Shown here in pieces: positions 35,316-44,752 of a DNA stretch of 64,000 nucleotides. The stretch is from positions 1-64,000 of the forward strand of contig NZ_SMNA01000010.1 in NCBI RefSeq assembly GCF_004353825.1. The letters are read 5' to 3'. The position numbers were made by a program, and so were the translations under genes. Origin of the DNA: Occultella glacieicola. GTDB lineage: Bacteria > Actinomycetota > Actinomycetes > Actinomycetales > Beutenbergiaceae. Below the pieces are notes generated by a model. It was not told the DNA's origin. It did not search any database and worked only from the letters and a program-made list of their open reading frames with translations. Every line of letters starts with the position of its first letter. The stretch's first letter is position 1.

Positions 35316-36596
35316 GTGAACAACCCGCCAACCTTCCTGATCGTGATCGGCGTGCTGCTCCTGCTCGGGGCCGGCATCGGGATCTTCTTCTGGCGCCGCC
35401 GCGTCGGCTACATCAAGTCGCTGACCGACCGGGGCTGGGCGTTCGAGTCCAGTCCCACGCTCGCGATCGCGAACGGGCTGAACGTGCCGCCGTTCGGGCT
35501 GGGCTTCGACCGGAGCACCGACGAGCACATCGCCGGCGCCCGCAGCGGCGTCCCGTTCCAGGTGTTCGAGTACAAGTCCCAGGTCGGCAGGTTCCGGGTG
35601 GCGGCGATGCGGCTGCAGCTGCCGCTGCCGGAACTGTTCGTCACCACGGCCGGTGCCCGGCCGGGCGCGCAGGCGGCGCAGCAGCCCTCGACCGGGCAGT
35701 GGCACGTGCTCTGTGACGATCCCGGCTTCGCGCGGGCGTTCCAGTCCGCGGCCGGTGCGGCCGTCACCGCGTTCGCGCAGGCGAACGCGGGCATCGACCT
35801 CTCGGTCGACGGCGACCAGCTCGTGATCCTCGGTGCGCCGAAGGACGCCGCCGAGCTCGAGCGGTACCTGGACCTCATGGCGGAGATCGCCCGCGCGCTC
35901 GAGCCCGGTGCGCTGGCCTCGTTCCGGCGCCCGGCGCCGGAGCCGTGGGTCGGCTTCTACCGGCGCCCGCACTGGCGGTTCCGTGACCGCGACGACGCTC
36001 TGATGAATGTCGTGGAGGTGACCCGCGGCGGCCAGAACCACCGCATCGTTAATGTGGTCAGTTGCGACGTCGGGCCGCTGCCGTTCGTGGCGTTCAAGCA
36101 CCACTGGCAGACCACCCGGACCGTCACCAGCACCGACGCCAACGGCAACACCACCACCCGCACCGAGACCGACAACCACGAGGAGTCCATCTTCGAGATG
36201 AGCCTCGGGATCCCGACGCCCTACCTCGAGGTGACCGGCAACCGGGTCCTGGGCAAGTGGTTCGGACGGGGTGAGCGGGTGGAGTCCGAACTGGCCGCGT
36301 TCAACGAGCGGTTCGACGTGCGCTCCACCGTGCCGAAGTTCGCCTCCGACGTGATCCACCCGCGCCAGATCGAGTACCTGATGCAGACCCAGCCGGCGCC
36401 GTTCTCGATCGAGGGCGGCCGGATCCGGGTGGACGTGCCCGAGCACGACCTGCGGGTGATCGACCACACCGTCGCGGTGCTGCTCGGCTTCCTCGTGCGG
36501 ATCCCGGAGTTCGTCTGGCAGGACCTGGGCGTGGCGGTCCCCGACTTCGACGGCGACGGCCGCCCCGGCCCGACCCTCTACTCCAGCGCGACCTGA
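35316..36596 (+). CDS. Membrane-anchored protein with an internally duplicated domain
   Basis: A 426-residue protein of unknown function starting at GTG 35316, with a CATCAT box 7 bases upstream. One N-terminal helix (FLIVIGVLLLLGAGIGIFFW) anchors a cytosolic body. Two halves look alike: GVPFQVFEYKSQ to LPELFVTT plus FARAFQSAAGAAVTAF and GDQLVILGAP in the first; LPFVAFKHHWQTT to TPYLEVTG plus LAAFNERFDVRST and GGRIRVDVPE in the second. Each ends in a helix. The pattern recalls the DUF3137-type fold used twice. It ends one base from the convergent oxidoreductase gene. Confidence 0.72.
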   Translation: MNNPPTFLIVIGVLLLLGAGIGIFFWRRRVGYIKSLTDRGWAFESSPTLAIANGLNVPPFGLGFDRSTDEHIAGARSGVPFQVFEYKSQVGRFRVAAMRLQLPLPELFVTTAGARPGAQAAQQPSTGQWHVLCDDPGFARAFQSAAGAAVTAFAQANAGIDLSVDGDQLVILGAPKDAAELERYLDLMAEIARALEPGALASFRRPAPEPWVGFYRRPHWRFRDRDDALMNVVEVTRGGQNHRIVNVVSCDVGPLPFVAFKHHWQTTRTVTSTDANGNTTTRTETDNHEESIFEMSLGIPTPYLEVTGNRVLGKWFGRGERVESELAAFNERFDVRSTVPKFASDVIHPRQIEYLMQTQPAPFSIEGGRIRVDVPEHDLRVIDHTVAVLLGFLVRIPEFVWQDLGVAVPDFDGDGRPGPTLYSSAT

Positions 36597-36597
36597 C

Positions 36598-38151
36598 TCA
36601 TAGCATCTCGAGGAGCGCGTGCGCGGCGTTGTGCCCGCCGATCCCGCTCACCGCGCCGCCGCGCACGGCCCCACTGCCGGCGATCAGGACCCGCGGGTGC
36701 TCCGTGGCCACGCCCCACCGGTGCGCCGGTGAACCCGGGACCCCGGGCCGGCCGGATTCGAGCCACGGCCAGCTCAGGTCCCCGTGGAAGATGTTCCCGC
36801 CGGGCATGCCCAGTTCCTCCTCGATCTGCCCGGGGCTGCGGACCTCCACGCACGCAGCACCCGTGGCATCGCGCAGCAGGAGCGGCTCCAGCGGCTCCGC
36901 CAGGTGGGGTTCGATGCTGGCCAGGAACCGCCGCCAGGCGCGTTCGCGCAGCGCCTCGTCGGCGAGTCCCTCCTCGAGCTGATGCAGCCCGAAGTAGGTC
37001 AGCGTGTGCGCGCCGGAGGCGGCCAGGTCGGTGCCGAGGATCGAGGGGTCGGTCAGGGTATGGCAGTAGATCTCACCGGGGCAGGGAGTCCCGTCCTGCT
37101 CGACGGCGGCCCGTGGGTCCGCGGACATCGCCGCCTGGGCGGACTCCAGTTCGGTCATCGACTCGGCCAGGTGCAGGGTCCCGGCGAACGCGACCCTCGG
37201 GTCGATCCCGGACCGCAGCCGCGGCAAGCGTGACAGCACGAGGTTGATCTTCACCTGCGCGCCCTGCGGGCGCCCGCCCGGATCGTCGCCGAGCAGGCCG
37301 GCCAGCGTGTACGGCGCGACCGCGCCGAGTACCCAGTCGACCTCGAGAACCCCCGCGCCGGAGATCAGCCGGGCTCCGCCGTCGCCGGCCTCGACGGACC
37401 GGACCGACGCCCCGGTGACGATCCGGACCCCGGCCGCCCGCGCCACCCGCTCGAGCTCGGCGGTGACGGCGCCCATGCCGCCGACCGGCACCCGCCACTC
37501 GCCGCCGATCACGTGGTAGAGCCAGCACCGGTTCTGCCGCAGCGACGGCGAGTGCAGCGACGCGAACGTACCGATCAGCGCGTCGGTACCGACCACGCCG
37601 CGAACCAGGTCGTCGGTGAACGTGCGCTCCAGGGCGGACCCGATCGGGGCCTGCGTGAGGTCGGCCCACCAGGCCGGTCCGATCAGTGCTCGGGCGTGCT
37701 CGGCCGTCGGCAGCGGTTCGAGCAGGGTCGGCGCGAGCGCCTCGGCCAGGTCGTCGGCGCCGGCGTAGAACTCCTGCCACGCGTCGTACTCGGCGTCGGA
37801 GCCGGTCCGGGCCCGGAAGGACGCGGCGGTGGCCGGGCCCGGGCGGGTCTCGACGAGCAGCCCACCTGCGCCGTCGGGCCCGTCGTACGGGGTGTACGAC
37901 GCCGTCGGGCGCGACCGCAGGTCGAGGTCCAGCCCGAGGTCGGTCGCCAGGGCCGGCGGAAGCAGGCTGACCAGGTAGGAGAACCTGGACAGCCGGGCGT
38001 CCACCCCCGGGAACGGGCGGCCGCTGACGGCGGCGCCCCCGACGTGGTCAAGGCGCTCGAGGACGGTGACGTCGTGTCCCTCACGGGCCAGGTACGCGGC
38101 CGCCACGAGGGCATTGTGGCCGCCGCCGACGATCGCCACCCGGGTTGCCAT
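36598..38151 (-). CDS. FAD-dependent oxidoreductase, phytoene-desaturase (CrtI)-like
   Basis: A 517-residue flavoprotein. The N-terminal dinucleotide-binding loop reads VAIVGGGHNALVAAAYLAREG, followed by VTVLERLDHVGGAAVSG. The middle contains VPVGGMGAVTAELERVARAAG, and the C-terminal FAD block is RVLIAGSGAVRGGAVSGIGGHNAA. This is the branch of CrtI-like and PYROXD2-like enzymes often annotated as carotenoid or amine oxidoreductases. No carotenoid genes stand nearby, so the substrate is open. Confidence 0.82.
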   Translation of the reverse strand: MATRVAIVGGGHNALVAAAYLAREGHDVTVLERLDHVGGAAVSGRPFPGVDARLSRFSYLVSLLPPALATDLGLDLDLRSRPTASYTPYDGPDGAGGLLVETRPGPATAASFRARTGSDAEYDAWQEFYAGADDLAEALAPTLLEPLPTAEHARALIGPAWWADLTQAPIGSALERTFTDDLVRGVVGTDALIGTFASLHSPSLRQNRCWLYHVIGGEWRVPVGGMGAVTAELERVARAAGVRIVTGASVRSVEAGDGGARLISGAGVLEVDWVLGAVAPYTLAGLLGDDPGGRPQGAQVKINLVLSRLPRLRSGIDPRVAFAGTLHLAESMTELESAQAAMSADPRAAVEQDGTPCPGEIYCHTLTDPSILGTDLAASGAHTLTYFGLHQLEEGLADEALRERAWRRFLASIEPHLAEPLEPLLLRDATGAACVEVRSPGQIEEELGMPGGNIFHGDLSWPWLESGRPGVPGSPAHRWGVATEHPRVLIAGSGAVRGGAVSGIGGHNAAHALLEML

Positions 38152-38242
38152 GTCGGCAGCCTAATGTGGCGGATCTGACCGGGCACGCGCGGGCGCGAGG
38201 ACCTGTCGGTCAGGCGGTCCGGCCGGTTCTGCGCCCTGTTGG

Positions 38243-39043
38243 CTACTCGGGTCGACCGCTCCGGCGCCACTCGTACGGAGTCGTCGTGGACACCTTCACG
38301 AGGCCTGCCCGTTCCAGGATCGGCCGAGAGAACTCGGTGGAGTCGCTGTGGGCGAGCCGCTTGCCGCTGTTGATCGCCGAGCGTGCGCGTGCGGCCGTCA
38401 GGGCCCGGTAGATCCCGCGGCCCCGCCACTGCGGCCGGGTCGCGCCGCCCCAGATCCCCGCGAAGTCGGTCCCCGACACGGGCTCGAGCCGCCCGGCACA
38501 GACGATCACGCCGTCGGCCTCGGCCACCCACAGCTCCATGCCGTCCTCCAGTGCGAGGCGACGGAGAATGGCCACGGCTGACGTGTCCGACGGCGGGTCG
38601 CCGAAGACCTCGTCCTGCATGGCGCACATGGATCGGACGTCTGCTTCGCCGGTCACCCGGCGCAGCGTGACCCCGGCGGGAAGCGGCACGTCCACGACCA
38701 GGTCACGCAGCTCGCCGAGCATGATCGACTCCGGGTCGTCGGGGACGAACCCGTGTCCGACCAGGGCCTCGTGCAGTCCCGGCGCGTGGTCGTGGCCCCG
38801 GGTCTTCCACTCGACCCGGGTGATCGCGGGGTCGGCCCGGTAGTGGTCGAGGACCACGCCCACGACGTCACCGATCTCGCCGGGGTCGATGCCCTTGAGG
38901 TCGCGGTAGGAGACGAAGCCCCGACCGCCGATGAAGGTGGCCAGTCGCAGCGGGCCGTGCCGCTCGACCGTGACCGCACTGGGCGTCTCGGCGTCGGTAC
39001 GCAGCTGGTCGTCGTAGGCGGTGAGGAGTTCGGTGGGTGTCAC
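38243..39043 (-). CDS. GNAT-family acetyltransferase
   Basis: A 266-residue protein starting at GTG 39043 (MTPTELLTAYDDQLR). The C-terminal half carries an N-acetyltransferase domain with the acetyl-CoA loop in ATRPQWRGRGIYRALTAARA, preceded by CAMQDEVFGDP and WVAEADGVIVCAGRLEPV. The N-terminal half (VERHGPLRLATFIGGRGFVSYRD) looks like a degenerate second acetyltransferase domain. The substrate is unknown. It is divergent from phoH. Confidence 0.78.
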   Translation of the reverse strand: MTPTELLTAYDDQLRTDAETPSAVTVERHGPLRLATFIGGRGFVSYRDLKGIDPGEIGDVVGVVLDHYRADPAITRVEWKTRGHDHAPGLHEALVGHGFVPDDPESIMLGELRDLVVDVPLPAGVTLRRVTGEADVRSMCAMQDEVFGDPPSDTSAVAILRRLALEDGMELWVAEADGVIVCAGRLEPVSGTDFAGIWGGATRPQWRGRGIYRALTAARARSAINSGKRLAHSDSTEFSRPILERAGLVKVSTTTPYEWRRSGRPE

Positions 39044-39171
39044 CCGGGCATCCTGCCGGGACACCGGTCGGCGGGCGAGGTGATTTGCGGATCGGCGACG
39101 TGGCCGCATCCCGCTGCGGACGCGACGCCGCGCACGGCTCGATATCCAGGTTCGCCTCGGACCCCACCCGG

Positions 39172-39177
39172 CTAGGA
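39172..39177 (+). promoter_or_regulatory. -10 box for the phoH-ybeY-CNNM-era operon
   Basis: TAGGAT lies 66 bases before the phoH ATG, giving a short untranslated leader with GGAAGGA inside it. Confidence 0.45.
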
Positions 39178-39243
39178 TCGATCCAGACGGGTGCGCGCCG
39201 CGCACCGCGACCGGAAGGAAGCACGGGCCACCGAGCCCCGCTC

Positions 39244-40296
39244 ATGGCACAGACCAGCGCAGCAGAACCCTCCGCAGCCGCCGACGGCCCGGGTGCGGCC
39301 GGCGCAGTGGGACAGGTCCAGCACCAGATCACGATCCCCGACTCGATTCCGATGGTGGCGCTGCTCGGTCAACGTGACGAGGTGCTGCGCGCGATCGAGT
39401 CCGGGTTCCCGACGGTCGACGTGCACGTGCGCGGCAACGTGGTGACCCTCACCGGGCGCCCCGGTGACGTGGCGCTCGCCGAGCGCCTCGTCGACGAGCT
39501 CAGCGAGATCGCCTCCTCCGCGCAGCCGCTGTCCGCGGACGCCGTCGAGCGGGCCATCACGATCCTGACCGCGGCCACCGCGGAGCGCCCCGCCCAGGTG
39601 CTCACGATGAACATCCTGTCCAGCCGGGGCAAGACGATCCGGCCCAAGACCGTCGGACAGAAGGAGTACGTCGAGGCGATCGACCGGAACACCGTGGTGT
39701 TCGGGATCGGCCCGGCGGGTACCGGGAAGACCTACCTGGCGATGGCCAAGGCGGTCCAGGCGCTGCAGTCCAAGCAGGTGAACCGGATCGTGCTGACCCG
39801 TCCCGCGGTGGAGGCCGGGGAGCGGCTCGGGTTCCTGCCCGGCACCCTGAACGACAAGATCGACCCGTACGTGCGCCCGCTCTACGACGCGCTGCACGAC
39901 ATGGTCGACCCGGAGTCGATCCCGCGGCTGCTCGCCGCCGGCACCATCGAGGTGGCACCGTTGGCGTACATGCGGGGACGCACTCTGAACGACGCGTTCA
40001 TCATCCTCGACGAGGCCCAGAACACCTCCGCCGAGCAGATGAAGATGTTCCTGACCCGGCTCGGTTTCGGTTCCAGGGTCGTGGTCACCGGGGACGTCAC
40101 CCAGATCGACCTGCCCGGCGGCACCCGGTCCGGACTGAAGGTGGTGCAGGAGATCCTCGACGACATCGACGACGTCGCCTTCTGCGAGCTCACCAGCGCC
40201 GACGTGGTGCGCCACCGCCTGGTCGGCGAGATCATCGACGCGTACTCGCGGTTCGAGACCCGCTCGTCCGCGCCGCGGGAGGGGTGGCGCCGATGA
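39244..40296 (+). CDS. phoH: PhoH-like ATPase
   Basis: A 350-residue PhoH family ATPase, linked to RNA metabolism. The N-terminal KH-like part ([16 protein letters not shown]) precedes the ATPase: Walker [17 protein letters not shown], then [17 protein letters not shown], Walker [13 protein letters not shown] and sensor [15 protein letters not shown] 39244 is used; upstream in-frame codons are not conserved-looking and the nearest GGAAGGA is 30 bases upstream, so the true start deserves caution. It overlaps ybeY. Confidence 0.94.
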   Translation: MAQTSAAEPSAAADGPGAAGAVGQVQHQITIPDSIPMVALLGQRDEVLRAIESGFPTVDVHVRGNVVTLTGRPGDVALAERLVDELSEIASSAQPLSADAVERAITILTAATAERPAQVLTMNILSSRGKTIRPKTVGQKEYVEAIDRNTVVFGIGPAGTGKTYLAMAKAVQALQSKQVNRIVLTRPAVEAGERLGFLPGTLNDKIDPYVRPLYDALHDMVDPESIPRLLAAGTIEVAPLAYMRGRTLNDAFIILDEAQNTSAEQMKMFLTRLGFGSRVVVTGDVTQIDLPGGTRSGLKVVQEILDDIDDVAFCELTSADVVRHRLVGEIIDAYSRFETRSSAPREGWRR

Positions 40297-40745
40297 GCAC
40301 CGACGTCACCAACGAGTCCGGATACGACCTCGACGAGGCCGAGTTCGCGGCGCTGTCCCGGTTCGTCATCGACGAGATGCACGTGCACCCGCAGGCCGAG
40401 CTCGAGATCCGGTTCGTGGCCACGGATGTGATGGCCGAACTGCACGTGCGGTGGATGGACGAAGAGGGGCCCACCGATGTGCTCTCCTTCCCGATGGACG
40501 AATTGCGGCCCGGAACCGAGGACGACGTCAGCGAGGAGGGCATGCTCGGGTCGATCGTGGTGTGCCCGGACGTCGCCGTCGAACAGGCTCGCGCGGCCGG
40601 GCACTCCGCCGAGGAGGAGATGCTCCTGCTCACCACCCACGGCATCCTGCACCTGCTCGGGTACGACCACGCCGAGCCCGAGGAGGAGAAGGAGATGTTC
40701 GACCTGCAGCGCCGGCTGCTGCTGACGTTCCTGGCGCGCCGGTGA
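40293..40745 (+). CDS. ybeY: Endoribonuclease YbeY
   Basis: A metal-dependent RNase involved in 16S rRNA maturation and quality control (150 residues). The zinc motif H-x3-H-x5-H is seen in [18 protein letters not shown], and [11 protein letters not shown] is the other signature. ATG 40293 overlaps the phoH stop and has GGAGG upstream. Its start and stop both overlap neighbours. Confidence 0.96.
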   Translation: MSTDVTNESGYDLDEAEFAALSRFVIDEMHVHPQAELEIRFVATDVMAELHVRWMDEEGPTDVLSFPMDELRPGTEDDVSEEGMLGSIVVCPDVAVEQARAAGHSAEEEMLLLTTHGILHLLGYDHAEPEEEKEMFDLQRRLLLTFLARR

Positions 40746-42121
40746 CCGACGCGGGGCCGCTGCCGCTGCTGATCCTGCTCGCACTCGCCGGGGCCGGGCT
40801 TGCGGCGCTGCTGTCCGCCGGGCAGGCCGCCGCGGGGCGGATCACTCGCGCCGCCGCGCACGAGGCGCAGACCGCCGGCACCCGCGGCGCGGCGCACGTG
40901 GTCCGGATCGCGGAGAACCCGGCCGGTGTGACCAGGGCGGCGGGCTTCACCCAGATCCTCGCCGAGATGATGGCGGCCGTCTGCCTGACGCTGATCCTCG
41001 CCGGAGCTGTGCGCAGCTGGTGGGCGGTGCTGGTCCTGTCCGTGGTGCTGTGCGCGCTGGTGATGGTGATCGTGGTCGGGATCAGCCCCCGCACCATCGG
41101 GCGCCGCGATCCCGTGCGGGTGCTGGCCTGGGTGGGGCCGCTGCTGCTCGCCCTGGCGACGCTCTACGGCCCGATGGTGCGCCTGGCCGACTCCCTCGGG
41201 GCGCGGGCCGGGCGGACCACGTCCGAGGAGCGCGAGGCCGGGGAGGAGGATCTGCGCGACATGGTCGACCGGGTCAGCGAGAGCCACCAGATCGACGACG
41301 ACGAGCGGGAGATGCTGCACTCGGTGTTCGAGCTCGGCCGGACCATGGTGCGGGAGGTGATGGTGCCCCGGACCGACATGGTGACCGTCGCCTCCGGCAC
41401 CCCGATGCAGAAGGCGATCACGCTGTTCGTGCGGTCCGGGTACTCGAGGGTCCCGGTGGTCGGTGACAGCGTCGACGACCTCCTCGGGGTGCTCTACCTC
41501 AAGGATGCCTTGCGCTACGTCACCAAGAAGCCCGAGCGTTCGACGGCACCCGTCGACCGGGTGATGCGCGGGGCCGTCTTCGTGCCAGAGACGAAGCCGG
41601 TGGACGATCTCCTCGACGAGATGCGGGACGCCGTCGTCCATATCGCGATCGTGTTCGACGAGTACGGCGGCATCGCCGGGCTGATCACGATCGAGGACAT
41701 CCTCGAGGAGCTCGTCGGCGAGCTCGTCGACGAGCATGACGCGTCCGAGATGGAGGTCGTGCCCGACGGCGATGGCACGTTCGTGGTGCCGGCGCGGCTG
41801 CCGCTGGACGAGTTGGGCGACCTGTTCGGCCTCGAGGTGACCGATGATGAGGTGGACACCGTCGGCGGTCTGCTCGCCAAGGCGCTCGGTAAGGTTCCGA
41901 TCGCCGGTGCCCGTGCCGTGACCCACGGCGTCCAGATCAGGGCGCTGGACGCCACCGGCCGGCGCAAGCAGATCACCACCCTGCGGGTCCGCGCCGCGCA
42001 GCCCGCGCCGGCCGACGGCGGGGAGCACCCCGAGCCGGCCGGCAATGCCGACCAGGCACCCGATCCAGAGCATCCCGGACGTTCACCGCACGAGCCAGCA
42101 GACGAAGGACACCGATCATGA
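40742..42121 (+). CDS. CNNM/CorC-type membrane protein with CBS domains
   Basis: A 459-residue protein of the hemolysin C/CNNM family, linked to magnesium or cobalt efflux. The N-terminal transmembrane DUF21-like region (four hydrophobic segments) is followed by two CBS domains ([20 protein letters not shown] and [17 protein letters not shown]...[16 protein letters not shown]) and a C-terminal CorC/HlyC domain ([17 protein letters not shown]-like block). GTG overlaps ybeY. The last 50 residues are Pro/Asp-rich. Confidence 0.9.
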   Translation: MTDAGPLPLLILLALAGAGLAALLSAGQAAAGRITRAAAHEAQTAGTRGAAHVVRIAENPAGVTRAAGFTQILAEMMAAVCLTLILAGAVRSWWAVLVLSVVLCALVMVIVVGISPRTIGRRDPVRVLAWVGPLLLALATLYGPMVRLADSLGARAGRTTSEEREAGEEDLRDMVDRVSESHQIDDDEREMLHSVFELGRTMVREVMVPRTDMVTVASGTPMQKAITLFVRSGYSRVPVVGDSVDDLLGVLYLKDALRYVTKKPERSTAPVDRVMRGAVFVPETKPVDDLLDEMRDAVVHIAIVFDEYGGIAGLITIEDILEELVGELVDEHDASEMEVVPDGDGTFVVPARLPLDELGDLFGLEVTDDEVDTVGGLLAKALGKVPIAGARAVTHGVQIRALDATGRRKQITTLRVRAAQPAPADGGEHPEPAGNADQAPDPEHPGRSPHEPADEGHRS

Positions 42122-43029
42122 GCACCACCCCCGAGTTCCGGGCAGGCTTCGTCTGCATCGTCGGCCGGCCGAATGCCGGCAAGTCCACGCTGACGAACGC
42201 CCTCGTCGGTCAGAAGGTCGCGATCACGTCCGGGCGTCCGCAGACCACCCGGCACACCGTCCGGGGGATCGTGCACCGGCCCGACGGGCAGCTCGTCCTG
42301 GTGGATACGCCCGGGCTGCACCGGCCCCGGACCCTGCTCGGCGAGCGTCTCAACGAATTGGTCATCGGCACGCTCGCCGAGGTGGACGTGATCGCCTTCT
42401 GCATGCCGGCCGACCAGGAGGTGGGGCCCGGCGACCGGTTCATCGCCCGCGAGCTCGCCGAGGCCCGCACCCCCGTGGTCGCGGTCGCCACGAAGGCGGA
42501 CAAGGTGGCCCCGGAGCGGCTCGCGAAGCACCTGTTGGACATCTCCGCACTCGGCGAGTGGGCCGACATCGTGCCCGTGTCCGCCGCCAAGGACTACCAG
42601 CTCGACGTGCTCGTGAAGGTGCTGCTCGGCCACCTGCCCGAGTCCCCGCCGCTGTACCCCGACGGCGAGCTCACCGACGAGCCGGATGCCGTCATGGTCG
42701 CCGAACTGGTGCGGGAGGCCGCCCTCGAGGGGGTCCGCGACGAGTTGCCGCACTCCCTGGCGGTGGTGGTCGAGGAGATCGTAGAGCGGGAAAAGCCCCA
42801 CCGGGACGGTCGGCGGATGCTCGACGTCCGGGTGGAGTTGTACGTGGAGCGCGACTCCCAGAAGGCGATCGTGATCGGTGCCAAGGGATCCCGGCTGCGG
42901 GACGTCGGCACGAAGGCCCGGAAGGGGATCGAGGCGTTGCTCGGGGCCGCCGTCTACCTCGACCTGCACGTGCGGGTCGCCAAGGACTGGCAGCGGGACC
43001 CGAAGTACCTGCACCGGCTCGGATTCTGA
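42118..43029 (+). CDS. era: Ribosome-assembly GTPase Era
   Basis: Era binds the 3' end of 16S rRNA during 30S maturation. The 303 residues show G1 GRPNAGKST, G2 region TSGRPQTTRHTV, G3 DTPGLH, then ATKADKV and a C-terminal KH domain (VYVERDSQKAIVIGAKGS-like, with IGAKGSRLRDVGTKAR). ATG overlaps the CNNM stop. It ends the phoH operon. Confidence 0.96.
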   Translation: MSTTPEFRAGFVCIVGRPNAGKSTLTNALVGQKVAITSGRPQTTRHTVRGIVHRPDGQLVLVDTPGLHRPRTLLGERLNELVIGTLAEVDVIAFCMPADQEVGPGDRFIARELAEARTPVVAVATKADKVAPERLAKHLLDISALGEWADIVPVSAAKDYQLDVLVKVLLGHLPESPPLYPDGELTDEPDAVMVAELVREAALEGVRDELPHSLAVVVEEIVEREKPHRDGRRMLDVRVELYVERDSQKAIVIGAKGSRLRDVGTKARKGIEALLGAAVYLDLHVRVAKDWQRDPKYLHRLGF

Positions 43030-43117
43030 CGGTCAGGCCGGCCAGAGACCGCCCATGACGGCAGCCGACGTTCCGGCGGCTGGGCGCCGGCGCGACGGGG
43101 GAGCCGGCCGGACGAAC

Positions 43118-43123
43118 TACGCT
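43118..43123 (+). promoter_or_regulatory. -10 box of a probable leaderless promoter
   Basis: TACGCT ends 6 bases before the GTG at 43130, with no ribosome site between. Confidence 0.45.
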
Positions 43124-43129
43124 GGACCG

Positions 43130-44617
43130 GTGATCTACCGGAAACTGGCCGCCGTTCTCGGGCTGGTCCTCACCTTCGGTGTGATCGGATCCCTCTCCGG
43201 GCCGGGCTGGAACCCGGAGCCGCTGACCGAGGCCGTCGTCCCCGAGACCGCCGATGTGGCGATCGGCTCCGACGCCGTCACGGATCCGGTCGGCACCTAC
43301 GAGACCGCCCAGGAGACGATCGAGGTCGAACTCGACGGCGCGCGGGTGCTCGCCACCGTGACCTACCCGGTCGATGCTCCCGACGGGCGCCCCGGGATGC
43401 TGTTCATGCACGGCGCGGGCACGGCCACGAACCTGAACTTCACCGACCAGGCGCAGGCCCTCGCGAGCGCCGGGGTGTACGCGATGGTCCCCGAGAAGCG
43501 GATGGACACCTACACCACCACGGAGCGGGACTACGTGCAGATGGCCCGGGACTACCTGGTGTCCTGGCGGATCCTCACCGAGTGGCCCGGGGTGGACCCC
43601 GACATGGTCGGGATCTACGGCGAGAGCGAGGGCGCCTGGATCGCGCCCGTCGCCGCCGCGGAGGAACCGGACGTCGCGTTCGTCGTGTACGTCTCGGCGC
43701 CGGTGGTGCCACCCCGGGAACAGTTCGCGTTCGCCGCCGACTCCTACCTGCGCTCGGTCGGGGTGCCGGCGGCGTTGCTGCGGGCCATCCCACGCGGACT
43801 CGGCGCGAACATGCCCGGTGGCGGCTTCGAGTACGCCGACTTCGACGCGAGCCCCTACCAGCAGCGGATGCAGCAGCCGGTGTTGCTCATCTACGGCACC
43901 GGGGACTCCGCGATGCCCACGGTCCAGGGCCCCCTCCAGCTCATCGACGACATCGCCGAGGCCGGGAACACCCAGTACACGCTGCGCTACTTCGAGGGCG
44001 CGAACCACGGCATCCGGATCGACGGAGAACTCGCGCCCGGTTTCAACGATGCCCTGACCCGGTGGGTCCTCGGGTTGCCGGAGACGGCGACCGCCGAGCC
44101 CAGGATCGCGGGCGACCAGCCGGTGCAGCGGTTCCGGGCCGCCCCGGTGAGCCACCCGCGCTGGTATGCCGACGGGGACATGCTGGTCGCGTCGATCCTG
44201 GGGGCGTTCGCCCTGCTGGTGATCGGTCCGCTGGCGTGGGTGGGCAGCCGCCTGGTCCGGCGGCCGAGCAAGCCGCTGCCGCCACCACTGGCGCGCTACA
44301 CCGCGGCCACCGCCCTGGCCACGGTCGCGGTGCTGGTCGTGTTCGCCGCCTACATCGTCCAGGTGGCGAACCTCGCTCTGAACTACCGCACCGACGACCT
44401 GGCCGTGCACGGCGGCTGGGTGCTGCTGCAGGCGGTCGGGATCTTCGCCGTCGCCGTCGGGGTGCGTTCGGTGGCGGCGGGCATCAACGCGCGCCGCACC
44501 CTGGGCGCCGCCGCGACCGGCGCCGTCGGGCGGATCACCTGGTGGGGCGTGCACGTCGGTGCCACCGTGCTGTTGCTGATCGCCGCGTACTGGGGTGTGT
44601 TCCCGAGTGTGCTCTGA
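43130..44617 (+). CDS. Extracytoplasmic alpha/beta hydrolase fused to C-terminal membrane helices
   Basis: A 495-residue protein starting at GTG 43130, after a TACGCT box. The N-terminal helix (LAAVLGLVLTFGVIGSLSG) is a signal or anchor. The hydrolase domain follows: GMLFMHGAGTATNLNF, the nucleophile in GIYGESEGAWIAP, the acid in IYGTGDSAMP and the His in FEGANHGIRID. After about residue 350 come four hydrophobic segments, starting MLVASILGAFALLVIG. This layout would place the enzyme outside the cell, tethered at both ends. Substrate unknown; the nucleophile elbow GESEG is as in dipeptidyl-peptidase/esterase types. Confidence 0.78.
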   Translation: MIYRKLAAVLGLVLTFGVIGSLSGPGWNPEPLTEAVVPETADVAIGSDAVTDPVGTYETAQETIEVELDGARVLATVTYPVDAPDGRPGMLFMHGAGTATNLNFTDQAQALASAGVYAMVPEKRMDTYTTTERDYVQMARDYLVSWRILTEWPGVDPDMVGIYGESEGAWIAPVAAAEEPDVAFVVYVSAPVVPPREQFAFAADSYLRSVGVPAALLRAIPRGLGANMPGGGFEYADFDASPYQQRMQQPVLLIYGTGDSAMPTVQGPLQLIDDIAEAGNTQYTLRYFEGANHGIRIDGELAPGFNDALTRWVLGLPETATAEPRIAGDQPVQRFRAAPVSHPRWYADGDMLVASILGAFALLVIGPLAWVGSRLVRRPSKPLPPPLARYTAATALATVAVLVVFAAYIVQVANLALNYRTDDLAVHGGWVLLQAVGIFAVAVGVRSVAAGINARRTLGAAATGAVGRITWWGVHVGATVLLLIAAYWGVFPSVL

Positions 44618-44752
44618 CCCTCCTGCCGAAGCGGGCACAGCGGTCGCGAGGCTCGCCCGCGGCGCCCTGACCCGCGGGGCCGGGTGTGACGGGCACCGGC
44701 TGGCTGCATAGGATCAGGCTCAGATTTCCCTCCCACGGATCGAGGAGTGCGG

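Noticed and set aside
34313-35319. Plus-strand open frames through the gap after rsmE, with a repeated CVGDPCGGSVA peptide
   Set aside because: The repeat peptide comes from the 35-base DNA duplication; the frames run antisense through the DUF2809-like gene and have no ribosome site or family match.
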